64,000 nt of DNA from Timema cristinae. Taxonomy: Eukaryota; Arthropoda; Insecta; Phasmatodea; Timematidae. The position numbers and the translations under genes are program-made. Each line of letters begins with the position of its first letter. Position 1 is the first letter of the stretch. Below are positions 21,532 through 31,229 of this stretch, piece by piece. The stretch spans positions 51,178,587 to 51,242,586 of the forward strand of contig JBCFYV010000100.1 in the NCBI GenBank assembly GCA_039000515.1, in the 5' to 3' direction. The notes beneath the pieces are model-generated. The model did not search any database. It was not told where the DNA came from and saw nothing but the letters and a program-made list of their open reading frames with translations.

Positions 21532-21557
21532 AAACACACACACACACACACACACAC
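21532..21557 (+). repeat. (AC)n microsatellite
   Basis: About 13 AC units, of similar length in the partner copy at 62456-62478. Confidence 0.9.
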
Positions 21558-21608
21558 GGGTTGCAGTTATCCGGCCATACGTGTTGTGGAATTTTTAAAA
21601 GTTTATTC

Positions 21609-21790
21609 CCGCGTCTTACTACCCGTTTGGTTTATACGCTTAATTACTAATTACGCTAATGGATTAAGAATTGGGGAGGTTGAAATTTAGAGGAAGTAAA
21701 CTCGCATTTGTGTGGACGGAGAGTGGAAAACTATTTAGGAAAAAAAACCTCCACTTCTCCCGACCAGTATTCGATCAACTGATTATATCT
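21609..21790 (-). repeat. SINE-1
   Basis: Reverse-orientation 3' end CGCGTCTTACTACCCGTTTG, then ACGCTAATGGATTAAGAATT, a body with CTCGCATTTGTGTGGACGG, and a degraded head near CGACCAGTATTCGATCAAC. Partner copy at 62533-62710. Confidence 0.55.
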
Positions 21791-21825
21791 GCACATGACT
21801 TATAAACCAACTTAAATCTAGAACA

Positions 21826-21985
21826 AACACAACATCCAGCCCCCGGCCGTTAATTCATCACTGTGAAAGGTGAAACCCACATTTCAACAATGATAATCGT
21901 TTTGGCCATTCCATGAATCAAAACTGGGTCCCTTATTTCAGGAGACAGACACTCTACTGACTGTGCTAAGATAAACCACGTAAAT
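21826..21985 (-). repeat. SINE-2 with clear tRNA-like head
   Basis: On the minus strand TTAGCACAGTCAGTAGAGTG closely resembles a tRNA D-arm/A-box, followed by GTCTCCTGAAATAAGGGACC (anticodon-arm-like) and TTTTGATTCATGGAATGGCC (B-box-like), then the SINE-2 core. The acceptor stem cannot be closed, so it is not a tRNA gene. Partner at 62754-62910. Confidence 0.6.
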
Positions 21986-22297
21986 ATTAGAACTCACCCC
22001 TATACCCTTCTCAACAGCGTTACGTGGTTTATAGATGACCCCATGCATTGTGGGTCTGAGATTGTTTCGAATGGCCAGGGGGTGAGTTTACTCAATCAAA
22101 CAATGGTGGTAATATTACAATGCTTTATTTTAAGTTGTTTGCCAAGTTAAAAAAATACCTATTCTCTTCGTTTACAGGCCTTAATATACTGACTAGTTTT
22201 TCAAAATATTACCCTATAGGAAACAAACACGGATTCTGTCAGATGTCGTAGACTTACTGATAAGGCTGGTGCCTTACTACCCTCCGAACTCAAATGG

Positions 22298-22860
22298 CAG
22301 TAGTTTCCAAACCAAGGGGTCACGACCCTATTTGGGGTCATGGTGTTTTTCGGGTGTAGTCACTGGGCTTATTGAAGCAATCTACTTTATTAATTTATTA
22401 GAAAAGCAATGAAAATGATAAAACTGCTTGTGCTTTTCTTGGTTACAATTCCTTAGGTGTCATAAGCAGCCTATTGGCTGAGTTGCGTTGAAATCATGAC
22501 GTCCTAAATACTCCCTGGGTTGGATGATTCTCTTTTGCGACATCTTAATCACATTAGTATAGTCATAATATTAGCAATTTATAGTAAATTAAACAACTAT
22601 TTGTGGACATGTGTGCTTAAAGTTACACTTGTTTGGTTTTCTTGGTGGCGGGGTTGTTTTACATCGTCCACAAAGCAAATAAGGGTACATTTATTATACA
22701 ATATACTGACCTAAAAACTGCAATAAAATTTGGATAGCCGTGGATATAATGAAACAATAATTAATAACTAGCTTTCAAACGACTGTAGGCAATAAAGCTG
22801 TCGTGACGGTGCCAGGGATAAAAATTGTGGTACAGCTGCGCGTAAGGTTGGAAACCACTA
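22298..22860. mobile_element. hAT-like MITE
   Basis: Left end CAGTAGTTTCCAAACC and right end GGTTGGAAACCACTA are imperfect inverted repeats of the hAT type (compare CAGTGGTTCCCAACC). 563 bp, no transposase. I could not see an 8-bp target duplication. A 64-codon frame inside (22520-22714) begins at TTG. Partner copy at 63227-63799. Confidence 0.5.
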
Positions 22861-23041
22861 CTATAATACATTTATTTACAATAATATTTTTACAATTTTA
22901 ATATTACATAAAGCATATAAAGTCATCCCTGAATTCCCCTTTTTACAGTGCTAATTTATTTAATGAGAATATATATATTTATAATTATTACTAACAAGTC
23001 ACTTATTTTTAAAAAATCATTAGCAATTAATTATTGAATAT

Positions 23042-24335
23042 GACATGTTTGTTAAATGAAATGTTATTCTCTTGGCAAATAATTGTTTTCTCTGGTCTCT
23101 ATAGCATGTAAAACAATAAAATTGAACCTTTGTTGTTCAAACTTCTCAATTACGGTGTCATCTGACACATTTATGGCCTCCATAGTTTAACATCTCCTCT
23201 ATCAGCTCTCGACTCCAGTAGAAATAATTCCATCTAATTAATGGGATCATGTGTGTAAGCACGTGATAAACTATTTGAAGGTTATCTAAGTAGTCTTGTG
23301 TAATTCTTATTCTATTCAGAGAAGTCCTCCTTGGCCAAAGTCAAATGCTTCGGGCGTTGGATTTAATGCGATGAGGAACCTGCATTCAAGTTAATAATTA
23401 TATTCCTGATATAAACCTTCTCGAACAAGCAATAAATGCATTTAAATTGTAAACAGCTCCCTACATCAGTCTTACATCTATTATTATTACGATCTAGCAA
23501 AAGTTATATCTGAATAAAATCAAGGCTTTGTTTTTATATATTATTGAAATCGGCTGGAGGGTACGTGGGCTTATATTACACGCATATCTTAATATCGTCC
23601 CTGGTTTGAATCCCCTGATAAGAAATATACGACCCAGGTCCCGATAATTCTAAGTAGACAAATGAACTGCTTCGCAAGTTCCGGTTGTACCACAACAGGC
23701 ACCAATTATGAGACTTATACGCCAATACAAGAATACCCTAGTCTCATAATTTGTACCACAATAGTCTCCATGAAAACAACTTAAAATGAGAATTGGTGCA
23801 TCTCCTACCAAGGTATTTATGAGACTTCGGCTCGCTCAACACATACATGAACGTGGTGACTCTGTCGTCCGCTACCCTAGTGAAACTAGTACTTAATATG
23901 AATTATAAAACAAACAAAATACGTTGGTTTTATTTACGTTGGTCCTAAATATAATGTTTAGTAATAAATAACTAAAATAACTTAATGTTAGCTAATCAAT
24001 GTGCATCTTTAAATGGTAAAACATAACCCCTAATAGTTGGACAAGCTTATAAAAATTACAGGAAGGGAAGCGGAAGGCGGGGGGATGATGGGATGCCTGA
24101 GCTAACTATGCGCAGGGCGTCAACAACATAATCCCGAGGTCTGACTGTGTTTCAAAGAAATATTAGTTTAGTTATATGGAGATCCAGTTCTGGGAGACTC
24201 AATACAAACACTAGAAGAATGATAGAATAAGTTTATTAAATAGTCGAATAAATATCTTGTTGCTATGGTTACAATACTTCATATAGAGTTGCAAAATTCC
24301 TCCTTTGCGAGCCCGAGTGATCAAATGGACTGACA
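23042..24335. other. Gene-free sequence, not duplicated in the window
   Basis: I see no gene. A 12-bp perfect inverted repeat (AATTATGAGACT / AGTCTCATAATT) lies at 23704-23715 and 23740-23751, flanked by a direct repeat of TTGTACCACAA. A stretch near 23606 (CTGGTTTGAATCCCC) resembles a B-box and may be a SINE fragment. Confidence 0.5.
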
Positions 24336-25341
24336 ATCACTTGGTAAACAGTACATTTATGTGAATGTAACTTATAACAAACAGTTAACTGTACGAGAGA
24401 GAGGTCAGTTATTTGACTAACAAATCGTTTATTAGAAACTTATAACTTAATATAAAATAATTATTTAGAGTGTAGCTGATGGTCGGACAGTAGCAAATCT
24501 TGTCCCTGCGCGATGACGACTGGGACAGTGAAATGAAAATCCAAACTTTCACAGGAAAATGATTTTAACCACGGCGGAAAGATCAAATGTGGAAATTACT
24601 GTAAGGATAACTGAACCGGATTCAAAATAAAATTTTCCTACAGAAAATGTTTCAAGTGATAATTAAGTGAATTCAGCAAATACATTATAAGGTTCTTACT
24701 AGTTATAATTTAATTTTTTCTTGATATTATAACTATACTTTTTAATATCTTGAATTACAAATTTCTAGAGATACTAACTACAATCTGGCATACTTGGAAC
24801 CCGTCTATTCCATGACAAAATCATTTGATGAAATTCATTGTGTGTACCACTACAGCAAACAAATATTCGGATAAAATGTGAGTTGAAATAACAAGTTTAT
24901 TGTTGGACAAGAGAAGATCTCTACTCAATACATTCAATACACTCGTATAAGAGAACAAGGAGTCAATGACTGATAATATTTATTTTTAAACGTGTCTAGA
25001 GCAGTTTAGCCTTCGTTTGAAGTACTAGGCTATAAACCATATATATACACGTAAAAAAAATTGGGATAATATCTTTAAACATATTCAACATTTTAATTTA
25101 AGACATAGATATATGGCACAAAAATATATAGAAATAATTGTCTAATAAATTTGTTGAGTTAATTGATGTAATAAATCGAAATTGCAAATTAAAAGGTATA
25201 ATTAGGTTAACTTATGTAATAAAATATTGTCAAATTATGAACACTATACTGATAAAAAATTAATTCATCATCAATTTACAATATATATTGTTCTGATAAG
25301 TTTAAAATACACGAAAACACGTTAAAAAAGAATCGTAAAAC
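24336..25341 (+). repeat. Patchwork copy of the B-C interval
   Basis: 24336-24525 matches 36229-36425 (B upstream), then the sequence jumps to match 37954-38745 from CCAAACTTTCACAGG on. The 1.5 kb between those points at B-C is absent. No P450 coding sequence remains here. Confidence 0.75.
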
Positions 25342-25746
25342 TTACAAATAACAGATTAGGTTAAACAAAACAATGTTCAATTTCAAATAAGTTAAGAATT
25401 CTAATTATTAAATATTTGTTAAAAAGTTAACATCTACAAATAGGTTAAAGTGAAATGATTGAGTATTGATATACAACGAATTTAAGATATGCAAATCTAA
25501 TGAAACAATGCTTAAGGTTTAAATAAGTATTAAAGTTAACAAGTATAAAATTTAATTTATAGGATAACAAACTTGAGAAGGATTTAAATAAAGTAGAGAA
25601 TTTTTTAACATTCTAAGTATTATCTGTTTTTGTTTGTTTCATTAATCCTTATACATTTCCAGCATTGTAAAGATGCTGTAATATACAATCTGACATATTT
25701 CTACTCATATGTGTCATAATAATGGAAACTGTAAAACGAAATTAAA
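25342..25746. other. AT-rich gene-free stretch before the gap
   Basis: No frame, repeat or motif that I can support. It ends at the second N run. Confidence 0.6.
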
Positions 25747-25846
25747 NNNNNNNNNNNNNNNNNNNNNNNNNNNNNNNNNNNNNNNNNNNNNNNNNNNNNN
25801 NNNNNNNNNNNNNNNNNNNNNNNNNNNNNNNNNNNNNNNNNNNNNN
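25747..25846. other. Assembly gap (100 N)
   Basis: Exactly 100 N. It abuts a tandem repeat on the right, which probably caused the assembly break. Confidence 0.95.
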
Positions 25847-26078
25847 GACTTTAGGCCAACTGCCTTTTAGGCCAAATGCCTTTTAGGCTAACTGCCTTTA
25901 GGCCAAACGCCTTTTAGGCCAAATGCCTTTTAGGCCAAATGCCTTTAGGCCAAACGCCTTTAGGCCAAACGCCTTTAGGCCAAACGCCTTTTAGGCCAAA
26001 TTCCTTTTAGGCCAAATGACTTTTGGTTTCATTTTTAGGCCAAATGCCTTTAGGCCAAATGCCTTTTAGGCCAACTGC
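25847..26078. repeat. Minisatellite, 14-16 bp unit (TTTTAGGCCAAATGCC)
   Basis: About 15 units of TTTAGGCCAAATGCC with T-run length changes (CCTTTAGG versus CCTTTTAGG) and A/C variants (AAACGCC, AACTGCC). Truncated by the gap, so the true array may be much longer. Confidence 0.9.
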
Positions 26079-26485
26079 CGCGTCCCCGTGGGGATAACTG
26101 GTCAGGGCACCTCCTCGAGGTCCCCAACTCCGGCCAGCTGGTCTCAAAGATGTGGTACTGAGGGGGCGGTAGTAAAGTTTGGAGAGATAAAGTCCTGGGG
26201 CAGATCACTAGAAGACAACTCCTCCCTCCATCTGGTCCCAGTGGAGGGTTTTTTCCTCTCAAGTTACCCAAGGCAGGCTGGCATGGAAGAGCTGATACTT
26301 TTTTTTTTTTGGGTGCCCGAGTACCCGGAATAGCACTCATGGACTTCGGTTTGTGTCTGGCGAAAAGGTTCCATCCCGATGGGTATCATTTGCTCCAATA
26401 TCAAGGGCCTCTGAGCCTAGGGATAGTGTTGCTGGGAAGCTCTTTGGGGGGGTCTCTACGAAGATCTAGAGGATATCAATGTCCG
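26079..26485. other. GC-rich island of unknown nature
   Basis: About 400 bases far richer in G and C than everything around it (for example CCTCCTCGAGGTCCCCAACT). Open frames exist on both strands (minus 26050-26340, 96 codons; plus 26088-26333, 81 codons) but overlap each other and show no recognisable domain. It could be a transposon fragment, foreign DNA or a degraded exon. I cannot decide. Confidence 0.4.
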
Positions 26486-27765
26486 ATAAAGTTTTGAAAA
26501 TTAGAAGTCTAAAAGCTATTTGTAATGGTCTTCCTTGGAAAATTAGAATGTTCTTATAAAATATTCGGAATAGTCTTGCCCCAAAATATTTGTGTAAATT
26601 AGATGCCTTAAAAAGCTATTATAAGGATTAATTGCTATGAATTAAAAGTAATCACACCCTAAAAGCTATCATTTAAAGTGGTCGTTGCCTAAATTTTTTT
26701 TGAAATTTGTAGTGACCCTCGAATTTATATTTTCCGACAGTTAGGTGCCCCTATAAGCTATTTGAAGTAGTCTTCTCAATCAATTTTGAAAAATGTCTTA
26801 AGGTGGTATTTGAAATAATACTAAGTTGGATATTTTTAAAAATTGAATGAGCTTAGAAGATTATCTGAGCTATCGTCACCTGGATTTTTAAAATACGTAT
26901 TACATATGCAGCTAGGATCTATTTGGAGTGTCCATCTCCCAGCATATTTTAAACATTTTAAGCCTCTAGAAACTATTTGTAGTGGTCCCTCTCTAACTTA
27001 CACATTTTTGGAAATGTAATGCATATAAAAGTAATTTTAGGTTTGATACAAGTCTTTCAGCTTAATTTTTGAGGATATCAAAATGTGTGTAATACATATT
27101 GAGGGAGGACTCTTATAAAAACTATTATTAGTAGTCGTCCCTCCGAATAGTTTTGAGATTTCGATGCTCCTAGAAGATATTTAGAGTAGCCCTTAGGACA
27201 TTTTGAAATTTGGATGCCTCTAGAAGCTATTTTAAAAGTCCTCGCCCATATAACAGATTTTCTAAAAGCTTTTTGAAGAGGTTTTACTCCAATTTTAAAA
27301 TAAATCTGGTTCCTTCTAGAATATATTTATATTGCGCCTTGTCTGAAATTTTCTCGAAATTAGATAAGCTGTTTGAAGTGGTATTATCCCGGCAAATTTT
27401 GTAAATGAGCTCTTCTTCGATTATATCTTTAATGGATCTTTTACTGGACATTTTTAGAAAATTAGATGCTTCAATAAGATTTTGAATTAGTTTTCCACCA
27501 ACAAATAATTAAAAGTTTAATGCTCTCAGAAATCATTTATATTGGTTCCCGAGTGAAAATTCATCAACATGATATGTATCTATAAGCTATTTAGATTGGT
27601 CTTTAGCTGGAAATTTTCGAAATTTGGTTGGCCCTAGAAGCTAATTGGAATGCTCCTAATCTTTTTTTTCTTCTGATAGTTAGACACCTCTAGAAGCTAT
27701 TTAAAGTTATCCTTTCCAGCATATTTTTGAAAATAGAATGTATTTAGAATTCAATTAGAGTTTCA
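26486..27765. repeat. Ancient degenerate tandem array, about 60-bp period
   Basis: The phrase CCTCTAGAAGCTATTT followed by a form of GAAGTGGTCCTC recurs about 20 times in decayed versions (for example 26508, 26751, 26960, 27165, 27218, 27577, 27687), with GAAAATTAGATGC-like spacers. Spacing is 50-75 bases. A 64-codon frame at 27210-27404 is incidental. Confidence 0.7.
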
Positions 27766-28274
27766 AATAAGGGCATATTTCATCTTCATATTCGATAATA
27801 TCATATGATTTGAAATGTATCTAGGAGGAGGCAAACCTTTTCCAGGGGAAATTTGTTCCAGTGGGGTAGTGCCCCCTTCTCCCGCTGTTCCGTTACCACT
27901 CTAAAAATCTAGTCGTTTAATATAAAATGATCTCAAACAGTCCCCAAGAAATTAACTACAGTTTGCAACACTAGTGGTGGACATGAAAGAAAACTACAAA
28001 AACTCTTTCAAAGTAAATGTTCTTCTATGAAATCCTAAAGGAACAACATCTTAGCGCAACATTTTCCATCTTTGAAATATTTTTAATAATAGAATGATCC
28101 CTTATGGTGTCAAACTGTAGTGGGGAAAGGTCATTCTCAAAGATAAAGTTGAAAAAACAATCGGCCTCTTACAATCATGGACCAAGATCGTCTAACATAC
28201 CTTTCCTTACTTAGCATGAGACGTGATATACTTCATGAAATAGTTTTAAAGACATTATTGGCATGTTTGCTGCA

Positions 28275-28305
<31 letters not shown>

Positions 28306-28455
28306 GAATGTTTGCATTACAACGAGCGCTTTTAAAAGTATTTATGTATATTATTTCCTAATACTTGGTTATCATTACATTTGTGTAAAATTCTACATTT
28401 GCTTAATTTTTATCCTCCCTCAGACACGATATGTGGTAATTTACATGAACAAGCT
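27766..28455. other. Gene-free sequence with a (GAAA)n tract
   Basis: No gene seen. GAAA repeated about seven times at 28276-28303. Confidence 0.6.
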
Positions 28456-28692
28456 TCGGTGGCCTCATGGTGAAAGGTGTCGCACTTGCACTAGGCTTGT
28501 TGACGATGATGGGGAGATCGGGGTTCGAATCTTTGTCGGGGGAACTGAGGGTGTTTTTCTTAAATAGTTTCCTACCCATCATCCTTGTCAATGCTAATAC
28601 ACTTCCTATAAATTGAAACTTACTAATCTCAAACTCGTTAGCGTAATTATTATACATGTGTACAGTCTGAGCAGGTAGTAAGACGCGATGCT
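28456..28692 (+). repeat. SINE-1, near full length
   Basis: tRNA-like head: GGTGGCCTCATGGTGAAAGG (A-box-like) and GGGGTTCGAATCTTTG (B-box), then the SINE-1 body and the 3' end TTAGCGTAATTATTA...AGTAAGACGCG. Followed by an 11-G run at 28721-28731. The minus-strand 122-codon frame across it is a shadow. Confidence 0.6.
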
Positions 28693-29052
28693 GAACATAA
28701 TACTTTTGTTTATTTGGGGAGGGGGGGGGGGTCGTGGGGTGGAGAATTGTATGCCACCCTATGTTCCCCACCTACGTGAATCTGGCACGGCTTTTAAGAA
28801 ACCTTTCTCTGGTGGATATAGAGTTAACATATGATGCGCTAACCTGCCTTTCTAAAATTTCTCAAATAATGACCAATTTCCAATTCTCATAATATCAAAC
28901 GGTATACATATAGAATGTTTATGAAACTAAGACTCGAGCTGTATTGTATGTCAATTCGAATAAAAGGTTCTTGGACCGCACAGAATCATGGATCACTGAC
29001 ACGCTTAATCCTTGGTCCGTTCCGATATCGGCGTCCTCTAACTTTCTGTTCC
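28693..29052. other. Gene-free spacer
   Basis: No gene or element recognised between the SINE-1 copy and the large inverted repeat. Confidence 0.5.
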
Positions 29053-29548
29053 TCAACTTGCTCGGAAATGAATGAAAGATTTAGAAATAATAAAAACAAC
29101 CAAATTGTTTTCCATTGTGCACTCAATAGAATATATAAAATTCCCTTGTGTTTACATATTTTGTACAATGTTATGTTTCAATCCCGTTGCTTCAAATATT
29201 TGAAACTTTATTGGTTTTCCAGTGATATTAAGTCACTAGCGCGTAACACCAGTTACGACAACATTTTCAAACACGTTCTATGATGTAACTAACTGCCTGT
29301 GGGTTGTGAGATCACGTCTTGCGACTTGTTTTGAAAATGTGGTCGTAACTGGTGTTACGCGCTAGTGACTTAATATCACTGGAAAACCAATAAAGTTTCA
29401 AATATTTGAAGCAACGGGATTGAAACATGACATTGTACAAAATATGTAAACACAAGGGAATTTTATATATTCTATTGAGTGCACAATGGAAAACCATTTG
29501 GTTGTTTTTATTATTTCTAAATCTTTCATTCATTTCCGAGCAAGTTGA
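29053..29548. repeat. Large near-perfect inverted repeat (219-bp arms)
   Basis: Arm 29053-29271 and arm 29330-29548 are reverse complements with three mismatches in 219 bases (98.6 percent), around a 58-base loop. The outer tips read TCAACTTGCTCGG. Both arms carry the same open frame (about 70 codons, MNERFRNNKNNQ...), simply because they are copies. If transcribed it would fold into a very stable hairpin. No target duplication was recognised, so a MITE is not proven, and an assembly artefact is possible. Confidence 0.9.
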
Positions 29549-30058
29549 TCTTGTAGAAAAGTTATGAATAATAGTTACTATAGCTAAGATTATTGCATGT
29601 TTATCTTTAGATTTAAATATTACACAATAAATCCTTGGACCTTTTTAAATTTTATCTGAATTAAAAAGAGTGACCAAATTTATTATCGTATAAAAATGGT
29701 TATATATATATTTTTTGCTTTTTCTCAACACTTCGTAGAGAAGTATTGTAATCGTCAAAATGAATAGATTATTGAACTGGAGATTTTGATGAAGGTCGGC
29801 GTTTCATGACCCCCTGAAACAGAAAAAGTGGTTTTCGTAATACCGTCTGTTTGTATCTCGGACTAGATTTGACATAATTTTACTGGTCGGGCTGAAACTT
29901 GGTCTCTAGGGCTTTTATAAGTTCCCCTGAAAAGATTTTGGAATGAGATATATAACCCTATAATTATGAGTAATTAGTTTACTGATGAGCAAAAAGATAT
30001 ATAAATATATACACACACACATATATATATACATATATATACACACACACACACACAC

Positions 30059-30089
<31 letters not shown>

Positions 30090-31229
30090 CTTATAATCTA
30101 GGAGAACGATTTTAATTAAATCACTAAACAATAATTTATTTAGATGTGTACCCAATTATTTCAACTAAGACCTCCGCCTCTTTTCTTTCTTTCATAATTG
30201 TAGCACTACTATGAAAATCGTTTATCTTTATGGCTTAGTTCCTTTTTAACTACATAGATTATAACCAGATTTATAGTATTATCTTATTAGTTCATACTTT
30301 GTATGTATCAACAAGTATAAAGCTAAGTACTCAAAGAGAAGCATTTTATATTTAATGAAATGAACTTGGTGAAAGTATGATAATGTGAAAAAAAAACACA
30401 TCAGGTCTAACCTAGTCGGGATTGGACCTCAGACTGGTATAAATAAAGTCATACATGCATGCTAATAACCAATACAAACCTTGAGGAGATTGAAACAAAT
30501 CAATACTTGTGGTTGGTGTTCAATTACTTTAAGAATAATATATTAAATTAATATAAATATCTTTGACTTAGGTTTATTGATTACAAAACGAATAAAATAA
30601 AATATATTTGAGTGAAATTTTTTTCATTTGAAATTAAGTACAAATTTTTACATAAGGCATTACAATAACTCAAATAACTTTTTAGATAAAAATACAGTAT
30701 ATATTATTATTGTGTATGGTAATATTAGTTTGTCTTATTCATCCGTTCTAGTGTAGCCTAAAGCAAAACAATAATATTTTGACACTTAAAACCTCGTGCT
30801 AAGAAAAAATTATGAGTTAAATTTCCCTGTCATATTTTTCAACAAAGTATATTTCAATTAAATCATGAACGAGTAATGTTACACAGCAATGATACAAAAA
30901 ATACTTGAAATATATATAAAATTTTATTTGACAAACAGAATTTTAATATTACTTTAGTTAGCGATCTTGTACAATTTAAAAATAGGAATAATAGAAACAT
31001 AGTTATAGTCAAATATTTATACTACAGTAACTAAGCCTATAACAAAATTAAAATATTTATTTACATTGTCACAAACAAAGTTTAAATAATCGTAAATAGA
31101 ACTAAACCTATATACATTTAAATTCGTAGGAAATTCGTCTAAGGAGCTATTTTTATTTCTTATATATTAGCATTCTTGTGAGAAAAAAAAGTCTTTCGGA
31201 TGTCCTTTTTTTATTAATACAAAAATCTG
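29549..31229. other. AT-rich gene-free region
   Basis: No gene supported. Contains a compound AC/AT microsatellite at 29997-30090. A stretch near 30415-30500 has a weak reverse B-box (GATTGGACCTCA) and could be an old SINE. Confidence 0.55.
29997..30090 (+). repeat. Compound (AC)n/(AT)n microsatellite
   Basis: Alternating blocks of AC and AT dinucleotides, ending with about 14 AT units. Confidence 0.9.

Larger units (their letters stand above)
20467..23041 (+). repeat. P450 upstream region, D/E-type, copy 1
   Basis: Colinear and nearly identical with 61380-64000, with the match cut off by the window end. The first 370 bases also match upstream of copy C. It contains an AC tract, SINE-1, SINE-2 and a hAT-like MITE. 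No gene seen. Confidence 0.9.

Noticed and set aside
21826..21985. tRNA gene on the minus strand
   Set aside because: The D-arm and T-arm regions are tRNA-like but the acceptor stem does not close, the B-box is degraded, and a SINE-2 core follows. It is a SINE.
22520..22714. 64-codon frame also present at 63448-63642
   Set aside because: TTG start, lies inside the hAT-like MITE, and conservation is explained by duplication.
26050..26340. 96-codon minus-strand and 81-codon plus-strand frames in the GC-rich island
   Set aside because: They overlap each other on opposite strands, the minus frame runs into the minisatellite, and no domain is recognisable. GC-rich sequence has few stops by chance.
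28915..29283. 122-codon plus frame and 73-codon minus frame (29312-29533) encoding the same peptide
   Set aside because: Both are the two arms of the inverted repeat read in opposite directions. No domain recognised.
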